Positions 18,423-28,158 of a DNA stretch of 64,000 bases are shown here, one piece after another. The stretch spans positions 1,362,001-1,426,000 of the forward strand of contig NZ_CP118747.1 in assembly GCF_030996345.1 (NCBI RefSeq), in the 5' to 3' direction. Numbering within the stretch: the first letter of the stretch is position 1; the number at the start of each line of letters is the position of its first letter. The translations under genes were made by a program, and so were the position numbers. This DNA is from Acidithiobacillus sp. AMEEHan (GTDB taxonomy: Bacteria > Pseudomonadota > Gammaproteobacteria > Acidithiobacillales > Acidithiobacillaceae). The notes beneath the pieces were generated by a model, which saw nothing but the letters and a program-made list of their open reading frames with translations, did no database searches and was not told the DNA's origin.

Positions 18423-18931
18423 TGGGCTTGACCAAGGGTTTGCACATCGATCTCGTGGCCGAAGGGGTGGAAAGTGATGCGATTCGCGATGCCTTGATGG
18501 AGATGGGGGTACGGTATTTTCAGGGGTATGCCATCGCTCGTCCGATGCCGATGCCTATATTGCAGGAGTTTCTGGATCGAAGCCTGCAGGATAGGGGCAG
18601 TATTCCAGCAAGTTTTCTGGGGCTATACGCTCAGCACATCTCTCATTTCGATATTCTCGAAAAGACGCTGGGGCTGCATCCCGAAATCGTTGATTTCCAG
18701 GCAATGGCGAACGCGCACGCCTGTCCCGAGGAGCGTCGACTGGAACAGTTGGGGCTTGCTCCGGATGCCACGTTGATGACTTTGCACCAAGAGTATCATG
18801 CCTTGATTGGCTGTTTGCGGACAGAAAATGGAAGAGTGCGAGATGCCGACTGGGCGGCCGTGGAGGACTGCCATCGGCGTTTCTCTACGGCCCTGCTCGA
18901 CGCTGTCTGCTTGCATGCACAACCGGCCTGA
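18423..18931 (+). pseudogene. GGDEF-EAL protein, 3' part (after IS66)
   Basis: The last 169 codons of the interrupted gene. It begins LGLTKGLHIDLVAEGVES, the EAL block with the VAEGVE motif, and continues with YFQGYAIARPMP, the end of the EAL domain. About 110 helical residues of unknown family follow. It joins the 5' part in frame when the IS and one GTCGGTCT copy are removed. It has no start signal of its own. Confidence 0.88.
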
Positions 18932-18945
18932 CCGGCCCGGTGTGT

Positions 18946-20301
18946 CTAGTGTCCAAAGGCCGATTGTACCGCGTCGGCCAGGGAGCGGGCGGAATGCAGG
19001 CGAATGGCGCTGGAGGGTATCTTGCCTTGGGGCAGGACGGCGTGCTCGAATCCGAGTTTCTCGCTCTCGCGCAGGCGGCTCTCGGCGTGGGCCACGGGAC
19101 GCAACTCCCCCGCCAGACCCAATTCGCCAAAGGCCACCAAGCCTTCTTCTACCGGTTCGTTGCGAAAGGCGCTGAGTACCGCTAGAGCGACGGCCAGATC
19201 GGCGGCCGGTTCCAGTACGCGCACTCCACCGGCAATGTTGACGAAGACATCCTGGTCAAACAAGAAACTTCCACCATGGCGATGCAGGATGGCGAGCAGT
19301 AGGGACAATCGATTGGGATCGAGCCCCAGCGCGACCCGGCGCGGATTGGCCAGGGGGCTGGGAGTGACCAGCGCCTGTACCTCCACCAGCAGGCTGCGGC
19401 TGCCTTCCTGAGTGGGGAGCACGATGCTGCCGGGAACCGGCCTTTGGTGTTGACTCAGAAAAAGACGAGAGGGATTGCTGATTTCCTCCAGGCCCTTTTC
19501 CTGCATTTCGAAGACGCCGAGTTCATTGGCGGCGCCGAAGCGATTCTTGATGGCCCGCACGATACGATAGGGGCTACCGGCTTCCCCTTCAAAATACAGT
19601 ACCGTATCGACCATGTGTTCCAGTACCCGAGGGCCGGCAATCGCCCCCTCCTTGGTCACGTGTCCCACCATCCACAGGCTGATATCCTGGGTTTTCGCGA
19701 GACGTACCAGGCGCGCCGCGCATTCTCGTACCTGGGCGACGGAGCCCGGCGCCGACTGGAGATTTTCGCTGAACAGGGTCTGGATGGAGTCGATCAACAA
19801 TACCCGTGGTCTTTGCTGGGCAGTCTGTGCCTCGATGCTTTCCAGATGATTTTCGGCTAGGACCTCGATGGCGAGATCGCCGATTCCCAGTCGCTGGGCA
19901 CGCAGGGCAAGCTGCGCGGCCGATTCTTCGCCGGTCACGTATAACACCGAGTCGTTTTGCGCCATGCCGGCGGCGCCCTGCAACAATAAGGTCGATTTGC
20001 CGATGCCGGGTTCTCCCCCCAAGAGGATCGCTGCCCCGGGCACGATACCGCCGCCCAGGACGCGATCGAGCTCCTGCAGGCCGGTACTTTGTCGGCGGAT
20101 GGTGGTAATGGGCACGGCAGCCAGGCGTTGCGGCGGGCTGGCCACGGCGTAGGCACTGCTGCCGCGGCTACCTTTGGATGCCGGCGCTGCCCGCTCTTCC
20201 ACCAGGCTGTTCCAGGCGCCACATTCCCCACAGCGTCCCATCCATTTCGGGCTGCTGGCGCCGCAGGTCTGGCAGACGTAGAGACTGCGCTCTCGACTCA
20301 C
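18946..20301 (-). CDS. radA: DNA repair protein RadA
   Basis: A 451-aa RadA/Sms, a hexameric ATPase that helps branch migration in homologous recombination. The N-terminal C4 zinc finger uses Cys10, 13, 24 and 27. Walker A is at 95-103 (GGEPGIGKS). The RadA-specific KNRFG motif is present, and the C-terminal part is Lon-protease-like without its catalytic role. The start overlaps the alr stop as ATGA, so the two are co-translated. Confidence 0.97.
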   Translation of the reverse strand: MSRERSLYVCQTCGASSPKWMGRCGECGAWNSLVEERAAPASKGSRGSSAYAVASPPQRLAAVPITTIRRQSTGLQELDRVLGGGIVPGAAILLGGEPGIGKSTLLLQGAAGMAQNDSVLYVTGEESAAQLALRAQRLGIGDLAIEVLAENHLESIEAQTAQQRPRVLLIDSIQTLFSENLQSAPGSVAQVRECAARLVRLAKTQDISLWMVGHVTKEGAIAGPRVLEHMVDTVLYFEGEAGSPYRIVRAIKNRFGAANELGVFEMQEKGLEEISNPSRLFLSQHQRPVPGSIVLPTQEGSRSLLVEVQALVTPSPLANPRRVALGLDPNRLSLLLAILHRHGGSFLFDQDVFVNIAGGVRVLEPAADLAVALAVLSAFRNEPVEEGLVAFGELGLAGELRPVAHAESRLRESEKLGFEHAVLPQGKIPSSAIRLHSARSLADAVQSAFGH

Positions 20302-21401
20302 GGCACGCGCAGCCTGGGTACCCGCTGGGCGATGCGGGTTCCGATTTCATAAGGGATGGTGCCAAGGCGTTCGGCGCAGTCTTCCAGAGGGAGTTCTGGC
20401 CCGCCAAGGATTTGCACTGGATCGCCGATATCGGCAGTGATTCCATCCAGCGCGACAAAGGCGAGATCCATGCTGATCCGGCCGAGCAAATGACTCCACT
20501 GCCCGTTCACCAGAATGGGGGCCTCTTGCAGTCCCAGGCGGCGGTCCAATCCATCGCCGTAGCCGCAGGCAATCACTCCCACGCGGCAGTCCCGCGGGCT
20601 TTGCCAGCTCGGGCCATAGCCCAGCCAGTCCCCGGCGCGCAACTGGCGAACGGCGATGATCTCGCTCTGCCAACGTAAGACGGGCTGCAGATCCAGGTCG
20701 GCGGCGCTACGTCCGTGGATGGGTGCCAAGCCATAGAGCAGCAAGCCCGGCCGAATCCAGGGAGTGATCGCCGCCGGCATGGCGAGTATGGCCGCCGAGT
20801 TGGGCAGAGAGTGCTGCCCGGCAGTGTGCAGACCGAAGTCCGCGCAAGCCGCATGGAAGGCACGGATCTGTTCGGCATTGTAGGGATCTTCTGGGGTATC
20901 GGCGCGGGCCAGATGACTCAGCAGGCCCAGAATCCGCAGAGGTCCGCCGACCCCGCCGAGCAGTTGGAAAAATACCTGCGCCAGCTCGTCCCGGGAAAAG
21001 CCGAGCCGATGCATACCGCTGTCGAATTTGACGAAAAGCTCCAGCGGCTCCTGCCAGCGCTTCTCCCGCAACCAGGCGACTTGGGCAAAATTTTGCAATA
21101 CCAAGCGGTGACCATGCGCTGCTGCCAGGGGAATCTCCCCTGCAGAAAAGGGACCGGCCAGGGCGGTGCAACGGGGGCGGAGCTGCAAGTTCCGGAGTTC
21201 CTCGGCCTCTTCGATACTGGCCACGGCAAAGGCGTCGATGCCGGCTTCCGCCAGAAGCGTGGCGACCAGAGCCGCGCCGTGACCGTAGGCATTGGCCTTG
21301 ATGGCGCCCATTACCCGAGCGTGGGGCGCGGCACGGCGCGCCACAGCCAGATTGTGGGCCAGCGCAGAGACAGAGATTTCTACTTGGTTGGGGCGACTCA
21401 T
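20298..21401 (-). CDS. alr: Alanine racemase
   Basis: A 367-aa PLP enzyme that converts L-alanine to D-alanine for peptidoglycan. The PLP lysine is Lys35 in KANAYGHG, and the second catalytic region with the conserved Tyr lies near ISMDLA. Start ATG 21401 (MSRPNQVEI) matches the family N-terminus. The frame is open further upstream, but that part has no family similarity. It ends within the radA start. Confidence 0.95.
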   Translation of the reverse strand: MSRPNQVEISVSALAHNLAVARRAAPHARVMGAIKANAYGHGAALVATLLAEAGIDAFAVASIEEAEELRNLQLRPRCTALAGPFSAGEIPLAAAHGHRLVLQNFAQVAWLREKRWQEPLELFVKFDSGMHRLGFSRDELAQVFFQLLGGVGGPLRILGLLSHLARADTPEDPYNAEQIRAFHAACADFGLHTAGQHSLPNSAAILAMPAAITPWIRPGLLLYGLAPIHGRSAADLDLQPVLRWQSEIIAVRQLRAGDWLGYGPSWQSPRDCRVGVIACGYGDGLDRRLGLQEAPILVNGQWSHLLGRISMDLAFVALDGITADIGDPVQILGGPELPLEDCAERLGTIPYEIGTRIAQRVPRLRVP

Positions 21402-21441
21402 GCGGCAATGATAGCAAGGGGAGCCTTGTCCGTCTTGGGAG

Positions 21442-22455
21442 TTATACGCTTTTCCGTTGATGTTTGCCGGGATGCTCTTTGCCCCAGCCCCACTCATAAA
21501 AGAACCACGGCATGCCGAGAAAGAGATACCAGTAATAGGTGAAAAGACGCCAACCGAGGAGACTAAAAGCAATATCGGCCTGGGACAGGCTGGCGCCGAA
21601 GAGCAGACCGTAGGCTGCACCGACGCTGCCTGCACCACCGGGCAGGAAACTCAGCTGCGAGGTCAGGTTGAGTAAAGTCTGACTGACCACGATGTACGGC
21701 ACACTGACCTGACCACCAACATACTGCATCAACGCCCAGAGGACCAGATAGCGTGGTGTCCAGTAGCCGGCGGCACTCAGAAAGATTTTCCCCCGTTGTC
21801 GCCAAGGGAGTGCGCGCAGCAACTCCAGGGCCTTCAGAAAACGCGAAAAGAACAGCGCAATGCGTTGCCGGTAGCGTTGATACCAGGAGAAGCGCAAAAA
21901 TCGGCGATCGATGCCGCGAATGATACGTCGACGCTGGAAATGCCAGATCGCAAATAAGAGAGCTGTGGTGCCAAAGCTGAGCGATGCCAGCCAGAGAATG
22001 ATGCGCACGTCAGGCAAAGAGTTCTGGAAACAGAGAAGATACAGCAAGGAAAAAAGAAAGATGGCAATCAGGAAGAGAAGATCAGTGATGGCGATAGCGA
22101 GCAGAACTGCCGCTGCCGTACCAATGTTGAGGCCGCGCCGGTAGAGAAAGACAAGGTAGGCGGCCCCCATGCCGGAGGCTGCCGGCGTTGCCGCCCCAGC
22201 AAATTCGGCAGCCATGACCAGCGGCAGGGCACTCCGTAGAGGGATGCGCAGCGCCACGCCGGCGCAGATCAGATGCAGGCGCAGAGCCTCGGCCAGCCAG
22301 CTCAAAAGCATCAGGGCCGTCAGTCCCAGGAGTAGCTGCAGATGTATCTCGCTGATCAGGTGGATGGCCTGGCCATTCATGAAATACCAAATCGGCAGCA
22401 GGGAGATAGCGATGGCGAGGAGGAGAAGCAGCCAGAAACGCAGGTTGATGTTCAT
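21442..22455 (-). CDS. UPF0104 / lysylphosphatidylglycerol synthase-like membrane protein
   Basis: A 337-aa integral membrane protein with about eight transmembrane helices. The family segment AGAATPAASGMGAAYLVFLY and a late FLPGGAGSVGAAYGL are typical of the flippase-like membrane domain (UPF0104). It lacks the cytoplasmic aminoacyl-transfer domain of MprF, so a lipid flippase or transport role is more likely than lipid lysylation. Start ATG 22455 lies one base after the stop of the GNAT gene, so the two are probably co-transcribed. The longer frame upstream only shadows that gene. Confidence 0.75.
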   Translation of the reverse strand: MNINLRFWLLLLLAIAISLLPIWYFMNGQAIHLISEIHLQLLLGLTALMLLSWLAEALRLHLICAGVALRIPLRSALPLVMAAEFAGAATPAASGMGAAYLVFLYRRGLNIGTAAAVLLAIAITDLLFLIAIFLFSLLYLLCFQNSLPDVRIILWLASLSFGTTALLFAIWHFQRRRIIRGIDRRFLRFSWYQRYRQRIALFFSRFLKALELLRALPWRQRGKIFLSAAGYWTPRYLVLWALMQYVGGQVSVPYIVVSQTLLNLTSQLSFLPGGAGSVGAAYGLLFGASLSQADIAFSLLGWRLFTYYWYLFLGMPWFFYEWGWGKEHPGKHQRKSV

Positions 22456-22456
22456 C

Positions 22457-23167
22457 TCAATCCAGACGTTTGTACACGCAGATATTCTCCACTTCCAGAT
22501 CGCTCGCATAGTCGAAAAGGCTGCTCGGCACGCGATCGAAGACTTGCAGACCATAGCGTCGGTAGGGGCGCTCTGGACGATGTCCTGGCCAGGAAAAGAG
22601 TTCTCCGTAGTAGTGCAGAACGCTGCGCGCGCGCAACAGCGCCTCAAACTGTTGCCAGAGATGCAGACCCAGAAAGTGACCCCGCTCGGGACTGCGCACA
22701 TTGAAATGCATGTGCGCGGCATGGGCTGGTCGCAATGGGCGCTCGCGATAGCTGCGGAACAGCAGCCAGTTGAGGAAGTGCAGGGTTTGCGGCTGCTCAC
22801 GATAGCTTCCGGCGGCCGCCCGCCCGAGCATCTTCAGAGTTGCCTGCGCGGCCACGCGAAAGACTGAAGCGTCGAAGTCTGGTGGAGCACCCAGGAGATA
22901 AGCGACGACCTGACCGTTCCGTTCGGCGACGAGGCCCCAATCCAGGGCGTACTCTAGGTAAGGATTTACCATGAGCGCCGCGAAAAGTTCCCGGTCACCG
23001 CAGAGAGGCTCGATAGGCTCTCCCAGGAATCCGGTTTCGCAGCAGATCTGTCGTACTGCGGCCGCATCGCTGATGCGTAGCGGACGAAACTGGTATTGAC
23101 AATCCCTGCCCTGGAGCTTGACAGCCTCCGTTGCGGGCAGCGGGCCTTCGCGTAACGGACTTGCCAT
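22457..23167 (-). CDS. GNAT-family N-acetyltransferase
   Basis: A 236-aa protein with a GNAT-like fold. FRPLRISDAAAVRQIC near 27-42 is the usual first strand and helix. VAERNGQVVAYLLGAP near 80-95 is the central strand pair, and a later VRSPERGHFLGLHLWQQF block is in the acetyl-CoA region. The substrate is unknown. It overlaps nothing and lies 6 bases from pqiC and 1 base from the membrane protein gene, so it belongs to the same transcript. Confidence 0.7.
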   Translation of the reverse strand: MASPLREGPLPATEAVKLQGRDCQYQFRPLRISDAAAVRQICCETGFLGEPIEPLCGDRELFAALMVNPYLEYALDWGLVAERNGQVVAYLLGAPPDFDASVFRVAAQATLKMLGRAAAGSYREQPQTLHFLNWLLFRSYRERPLRPAHAAHMHFNVRSPERGHFLGLHLWQQFEALLRARSVLHYYGELFSWPGHRPERPYRRYGLQVFDRVPSSLFDYASDLEVENICVYKRLD

Positions 23168-23173
23168 GCTGAG

Positions 23174-23779
23174 CTAAAGGCTATTCGCGCGGTATTCTGC
23201 TGGGAGGTGTCGCGCGATGTCCTGTGCCAATTCTGCGATACAGGTGCTCATGGCCTGTGCCTGCGCAGTTGCGGACGAATCAGCGTGAACGCGGTGATGA
23301 AAATGTCCAGCATATTCGACATGGCCAGCGGCATTGAGCAGGAAGTAATCGGCATCGAGCAGAACGTGACCGTTGCCCGTCGGCAGAAATTCCTGGACCT
23401 GCACCCGTAGATGCGTGGGTTGCGCATCGTCGGGTACCGGAGAACCGGCAAGCAGCACGGTAACATCGCTTAGGCGCCGGCGCAGATCTTCCGTCAACAC
23501 GCGCTGCGTCATGCCTCCCAAGGGGGCAATCCAGCGCACATGCCCGGATACCTCCATGCCATTGTCGCCGCTACGGCGGGTAAGGTAGAGGCGATCGATA
23601 CTGGCAGGCATCTGTACGTGATCGACGATCAACAGGCGGTGCCTCTCTACCAGTGGCTGATTGGGTAGGGGCGAACCTTGCGCACGCAAGCTCAGGTACT
23701 GCGTTGGGGTGCTGGCGCAGGCACTGAGGAGTAGCGTGAAAACAAGAAGAAAACAGAGACGGATCCAGGCCATGGTCAT
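23174..23779 (-). CDS. pqiC: PqiC-like outer-membrane lipoprotein (DUF330)
   Basis: A 201-aa lipoprotein with a signal peptide and lipobox LLLSAC (Cys21). It follows pqiB, with which its start overlaps as ATGA. PqiC anchors the PqiB needle at the outer membrane in an MCE-type lipid transport pathway. The family match is judged from length, the lipobox, YLSLRAQG after the signal, and gene order. Confidence 0.85.
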   Translation of the reverse strand: MTMAWIRLCFLLVFTLLLSACASTPTQYLSLRAQGSPLPNQPLVERHRLLIVDHVQMPASIDRLYLTRRSGDNGMEVSGHVRWIAPLGGMTQRVLTEDLRRRLSDVTVLLAGSPVPDDAQPTHLRVQVQEFLPTGNGHVLLDADYFLLNAAGHVEYAGHFHHRVHADSSATAQAQAMSTCIAELAQDIARHLPAEYRANSL

Positions 23780-25434
23780 TTCCCGATCAATAGGGCGTTG
23801 GGGTGGCTGTTGAGATAGTTAGTCAGGGAACGCAGCGAGGCAGCGGCGCGACTGAGTTCGTACAGCGCACGCGGCAGGGTGGTGGATTCCGGTGCATTAC
23901 CGGCGCTGCCATCGGCTGCCAATAGACCGTCTGCAGCCTGTAGGGCCTGCTCAGCCTGCGCACTCGCGGCGCGCAAATGCTGCAGTGTTTCGGGTAACTG
24001 CTGTTGGCCGGACGCCAGAATGGCATTCAGGTGCTGAGTCGCCGCGGCAAGATGGCGGAGCGTCTCCTGCGTTTTTTCCGATTGGCTGAGGGTGGCGATT
24101 TTATGGGTCGTGATCTCCAAGTTCCGGGCAATTTCCGGTAGGGGTAGCGCATGGATTTCCCGCAGGATGCCATCGACCTGAGCCAGCGTACCGGCCAGAC
24201 TCCCGCCTTCCACGAAAGGAATCCGAGGTGGATTGCCAGCGGCTAAAGTCGCCGCTTTCGGGTGCTGGAGCATGACCAGGGAGATCTCTGGAGTGCCGAC
24301 GAGGGGTGGATTCTGCTGCAGTTCGGCCCGCAGCCCATGAGTGATCAGGGCGCGCAGCATCGCGTCCATCTGGGGCCGCGGATTCTGTTCATCCCACTGG
24401 GCGTCAGCCAGGGGGATGCTCTGTGGCTCGAGCGCCAATTGCACATAGGTCTGCAGAGCCTGATGCTGCGGGTCGTAGCGCATGTCGACAGCGGTAACCG
24501 TGCCCACCCGAGCACCTTCCAGGCGCACGGCGGCCCCGCTGGTCAGACCCTTTGGTCCTTCTGGCATCACCAGTTGGTAAGACACGGCATTGCTGCGCGG
24601 TGCCCAGCGCGCAGCCTGCGCGCTGGGATAGAGCTGGAATTGCATGTTTTCCGTAGCCGGCTTTCCCGACTCCGGCGTGAATACCGAAATGGCGCCAGAG
24701 AGAATGGCGTTGCTGGGCGGTAGATGCAGGCCAGAATCTTTGCCAAAGAGATCGAAGCGAATGTTGCCCGAGTTCCAGAAACGACTGCGGGCATTGATCA
24801 GATGCAGATATTTTTGCGAGATGAAGGCATAAATCCGAAAGCCATGCCCATCCGGGGCCTGCGCCTTACCGCGCACCTCACCGATCTGCATTCCCCGATA
24901 AAAAATGGGGGCTGCCCGTTGTACGACATCGAAATGATCAGTTTGCAGAATGAGCGTCAGACCTTTCGGCTCACTCTTGAGCACCGGCTCCTGGCTCAAT
25001 CCCACCACCTCGTGCACCGTCGGGCCGGGGTGTGGGTCCACGCCAATATAGGGTCCGGCGATGAGCGACTTGAGGGAGCTCAGATCGCTGAAACTGACCT
25101 CCTTGCCGGCGATCCAGTAGCGCGTCCCCTTGCCCAGGTGCCCGGCCATGTAGGGGTCGAAGCGGATGGTTACGAACATCTCCTCCAAAGACTTGGCCAG
25201 TCGTGTACCGGTGACCTGACCAACCGTCACTCCGCGAAATTTTACCGATGTATGATCGGCCTTGATCCCGCCAGTGGTAGGAAACTTCACGGTAACCGAC
25301 GGCCCTTGGTCGAGATAACTACGTAAGGCGAGCCAAGCGACAATCGCCAGTGCGGCGACCGGCACGGCCCAGATCAGACCTGGCCAGCGAGGTTTACGAT
25401 TCTGCGCTTGCGGTGTTGACGAAGACTGACTCAT
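23776..25434 (-). CDS. pqiB: MCE-domain intermembrane transport protein PqiB
   Basis: A 552-aa protein with one N-terminal transmembrane helix (about 20-40), three MCE domains in tandem (about 45-140, 160-250 and 290-390) and a long helical C-terminus. Such proteins form a hydrophobic tube that carries lipids between the inner and outer membranes. Start ATG 25434 (MSQSSSTPQ) was chosen because the N-terminal helix follows directly. It overlaps pqiA by 41 bp. A start at 25497 is possible but would add a low-complexity tail. Confidence 0.92.
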   Translation of the reverse strand: MSQSSSTPQAQNRKPRWPGLIWAVPVAALAIVAWLALRSYLDQGPSVTVKFPTTGGIKADHTSVKFRGVTVGQVTGTRLAKSLEEMFVTIRFDPYMAGHLGKGTRYWIAGKEVSFSDLSSLKSLIAGPYIGVDPHPGPTVHEVVGLSQEPVLKSEPKGLTLILQTDHFDVVQRAAPIFYRGMQIGEVRGKAQAPDGHGFRIYAFISQKYLHLINARSRFWNSGNIRFDLFGKDSGLHLPPSNAILSGAISVFTPESGKPATENMQFQLYPSAQAARWAPRSNAVSYQLVMPEGPKGLTSGAAVRLEGARVGTVTAVDMRYDPQHQALQTYVQLALEPQSIPLADAQWDEQNPRPQMDAMLRALITHGLRAELQQNPPLVGTPEISLVMLQHPKAATLAAGNPPRIPFVEGGSLAGTLAQVDGILREIHALPLPEIARNLEITTHKIATLSQSEKTQETLRHLAAATQHLNAILASGQQQLPETLQHLRAASAQAEQALQAADGLLAADGSAGNAPESTTLPRALYELSRAAASLRSLTNYLNSHPNALLIGK

Positions 25435-26713
25435 CTTGTTCCTGTTGTTCATCGACCTTTTGCCAGAGGAGGCGGGGATCGAAAATCTCGGTGGCAAACA
25501 TGGTGATTATGACAACGGCAAGGAAGAAGGGTAATGCCTTCCCCACGTATACCGCCAGCAAGCCGGAGAGGTGCATGAGGGGCAGAAAGACGGCGACGGT
25601 AAAGACATCGATATGAGACCAGCGACCGATCTGGCGAATCACACGGAAGAGTGTGGTCTTGTTACGCAGCCAGCGCTGCGATTGGCCATGTATGGAGACG
25701 AGGAACCAGCTTAGCCCGAACAGCTTCAGAAAGGGAGTGAGTACGCTGGCAAGAAAGATGATGGCCGCAAATAGGTAAAAATTCGCCTGGATCAGCTTGT
25801 CCACCCCGGTCATGATGGTGTAGCCCTGCAGACTGCCGAGTTGGTAGTTGCTCTCCATGGGGTAGAGATAGGCAAAGGGATAACAGAAGAAACCCGCAAG
25901 GGTCAGTGCGAGGACGCGCATTTCGGTGTCCGGCCGATAGCGCCAGACCCGTTCGCCACAACGGTGGCACTGTTGACCCTCTGCCTCCGCCTTGGGGTGC
26001 GGCAGACCACAGAAGGGGCAACCGACGTATTCCACCCCTTCTTCGATTTCCTGGCAGCAGGGACCGATGCGCCGCCAGATTTCGCGTCGATCGAGGCTCG
26101 CACGGGTCAGCAAGGTGAGAAAAGAGACGGCGAGCACGCAATAACCGCCTATTCCGATGCTGATGGGCAGAAACGGGGCGACCCGGCCATAGCCGATGAC
26201 CGAGCCAATGAGAAAGACATCAGGCATGGACCATTGATCGAGGCGCTCCGACCAGCGAAAAAGCCGTCCCAGATGGGGATGATGATAGTCGTGATAGACA
26301 CCGAGCAGGACAGCGGCCAAAAAGCCGAAGCGGAAAAACGGTAGGATGATGAGTTCCAGTGCCAAGATCACGGCGACCACTGGCCAGCCCTGGGCCGCTA
26401 TCCCGGCAATGCCGGAATAGATGATGCTGGTGTGGTGGACCCCGAAAATATCTACCGTCAAAAACGGGAGAAGATTCATCGGCAGCAGGAGGAACAGGGC
26501 GCTCAGACACATGGCCAAGGCGGCATTGATGCTGCGCCCACGGGTGCGTTCCAGCGTAGCACCACAGCGTCCACAGTAGGTGTTCAGTCCGCGGATACCG
26601 ATTCGTGGCAATTTTTGCAGCAGGCCGCAGTCGGGACAGCAAAGGTACCCGTGCTCGGAATGCGGATCGACATCGGCGCTGCCCATGAGCACAGTGCTCA
26701 TCGACTCACTCAC
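25394..26713 (-). CDS. pqiA: PqiA inner-membrane protein
   Basis: A 439-aa protein made of two repeated halves. Each starts with zinc-ribbon cysteines (CCPDCGLLQ and CGRC near 25-55, then GCPFCGLP and CHRCG near 245-270), followed by four transmembrane helices. It is the inner-membrane partner of PqiB. The order pqiA-pqiB-pqiC is complete, with overlapping genes. Confidence 0.94.
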   Translation of the reverse strand: MSESMSTVLMGSADVDPHSEHGYLCCPDCGLLQKLPRIGIRGLNTYCGRCGATLERTRGRSINAALAMCLSALFLLLPMNLLPFLTVDIFGVHHTSIIYSGIAGIAAQGWPVVAVILALELIILPFFRFGFLAAVLLGVYHDYHHPHLGRLFRWSERLDQWSMPDVFLIGSVIGYGRVAPFLPISIGIGGYCVLAVSFLTLLTRASLDRREIWRRIGPCCQEIEEGVEYVGCPFCGLPHPKAEAEGQQCHRCGERVWRYRPDTEMRVLALTLAGFFCYPFAYLYPMESNYQLGSLQGYTIMTGVDKLIQANFYLFAAIIFLASVLTPFLKLFGLSWFLVSIHGQSQRWLRNKTTLFRVIRQIGRWSHIDVFTVAVFLPLMHLSGLLAVYVGKALPFFLAVVIITMFATEIFDPRLLWQKVDEQQEQDESVFVNTASAES

Positions 26714-26772
26714 TTTTCTTGATCACAATTCCTTTGAGCATAGCAGAGGATTGCTGGGACTGCCCGCCGGAG

Positions 26773-28134
26773 TCAGGAATCGCCATCCAGCGGGGCGTAG
26801 TTCTCGAAGCGCGTGTACTCGCCAAAGAAGCTCATGCGCACGGTACCGATGGGTCCGTTACGCTGTTTGCCGATGATGACCTCGGCCATACCCTTCACCT
26901 CTTCCTTGTCCTTGTGATAAACCTCGTCCCGGTAGAGGAAGAGGATCAGATCGGCATCCTGTTCGATGGCGCCGGACTCGCGCAGGTCTGACATCTGCGG
27001 ACGTTTTTCGGTGCGATTCTCCAGGCTGCGGTTGAGCTGGGAGAGGGCGATGATGGGTAGGGCCAGCTCCTTGGCCAGCGCCTTCAGTGAACGACTGATT
27101 TCAGAGATTTCGGCCACCCGGTTGTCGCCGCGTCCGGGCACCTGCATCAGCTGCAGGTAATCGACAACGATCAGGGCGATGTCATGCTCGCGTTTGAGGC
27201 GCCGGGCGCGGGAGCGCAGCTCGGCGGGCGAGAGGGCGGCCGAGTCGTCGGCAAAGAGTGGAGCGGTGTTCAGTTCGCCGACGGCTTGGGCAATACGGGG
27301 CCAGTCGTCGCGATTGAGGCTGCCATTGCGCAGCCGGTGTTGATCGACCCGTCCGCGCGAGGAGAGTGCGCGCAGAACGATCTCTTCCGTCGGCATCTCC
27401 ATACTGAACACCGCCACCGCCCGTTTTTCCACACAGGCAACGTGCTCGGCAATGTTCATGGCAAAGGCCGTCTTGCCCATACTGGGGCGGCCGGCAACGA
27501 TCACCAGTTGCCCTGGGTGTAGACCGGAGGTCTTTTCGTCGAGGTCGACAAAGCCGGTGGGCAGTCCCGTGATCTGTTTGCGCTCCTTGGCGATCTGCTC
27601 GATCCGATCGATGACCGCGGGCAAGACTTCCTTGATCTGCTGAAAATGGGCGCCGCCGCGATCCTCGCCTTGCGCCAGCTCGAAAATCTTACGCTCTGCC
27701 TCGTCGAGCAGCAGACGCGCCTCCCGGCCTTCGGGGCGATAGGCCAGGTCGGCGATCTCGCGGCCGGCACGGAGCAGAGAACGCAGAACCGAGCGTTCGC
27801 GTACGATCCGCGCGTAGGCCAGGATATTGGCGGCACTGGGGGTGAGGTTGGCGAGTTCGATCAGGTAGGTGAGACCGCCCACCTCGGCAAGGAGGTCGCG
27901 CGCCTCGAGATGCTCGCCAAGGGTGATGGCGTCGAGTTCGCTGCCGGCATTGCAGATTTCGGCAGACGCCGCGAAGATGGTTTGATGACGACGCTCGTAA
28001 AAATCGTGGACCGCAAGGGTCTCACTGACCGTTTCCCAAGCTTCCGGGTCGATCAACAAGCCCCCGAGGACCGATTGCTCGGCCTCCCGGGAGAAGGGGA
28101 TTGCCTTGACTTCCTGGTCCAGATGGGCCGCCAT
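26773..28134 (-). CDS. dnaB: Replicative DNA helicase DnaB
   Basis: A 453-aa hexameric helicase that unwinds DNA at the fork. It has the N-terminal primase-binding domain (1-110), a linker, and a RecA-like domain with Walker A GRPSMGKT at 215-222, VVDYLQLM (Walker B) and QLNRSLENR. No intein is present. It closes the rpsF-rpsR-rplI-dnaB cluster, a common order in proteobacteria. Confidence 0.98.
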   Translation of the reverse strand: MAAHLDQEVKAIPFSREAEQSVLGGLLIDPEAWETVSETLAVHDFYERRHQTIFAASAEICNAGSELDAITLGEHLEARDLLAEVGGLTYLIELANLTPSAANILAYARIVRERSVLRSLLRAGREIADLAYRPEGREARLLLDEAERKIFELAQGEDRGGAHFQQIKEVLPAVIDRIEQIAKERKQITGLPTGFVDLDEKTSGLHPGQLVIVAGRPSMGKTAFAMNIAEHVACVEKRAVAVFSMEMPTEEIVLRALSSRGRVDQHRLRNGSLNRDDWPRIAQAVGELNTAPLFADDSAALSPAELRSRARRLKREHDIALIVVDYLQLMQVPGRGDNRVAEISEISRSLKALAKELALPIIALSQLNRSLENRTEKRPQMSDLRESGAIEQDADLILFLYRDEVYHKDKEEVKGMAEVIIGKQRNGPIGTVRMSFFGEYTRFENYAPLDGDS

Positions 28135-28158
28135 TGCTCTGCCTCTGGACTCGCGAAA

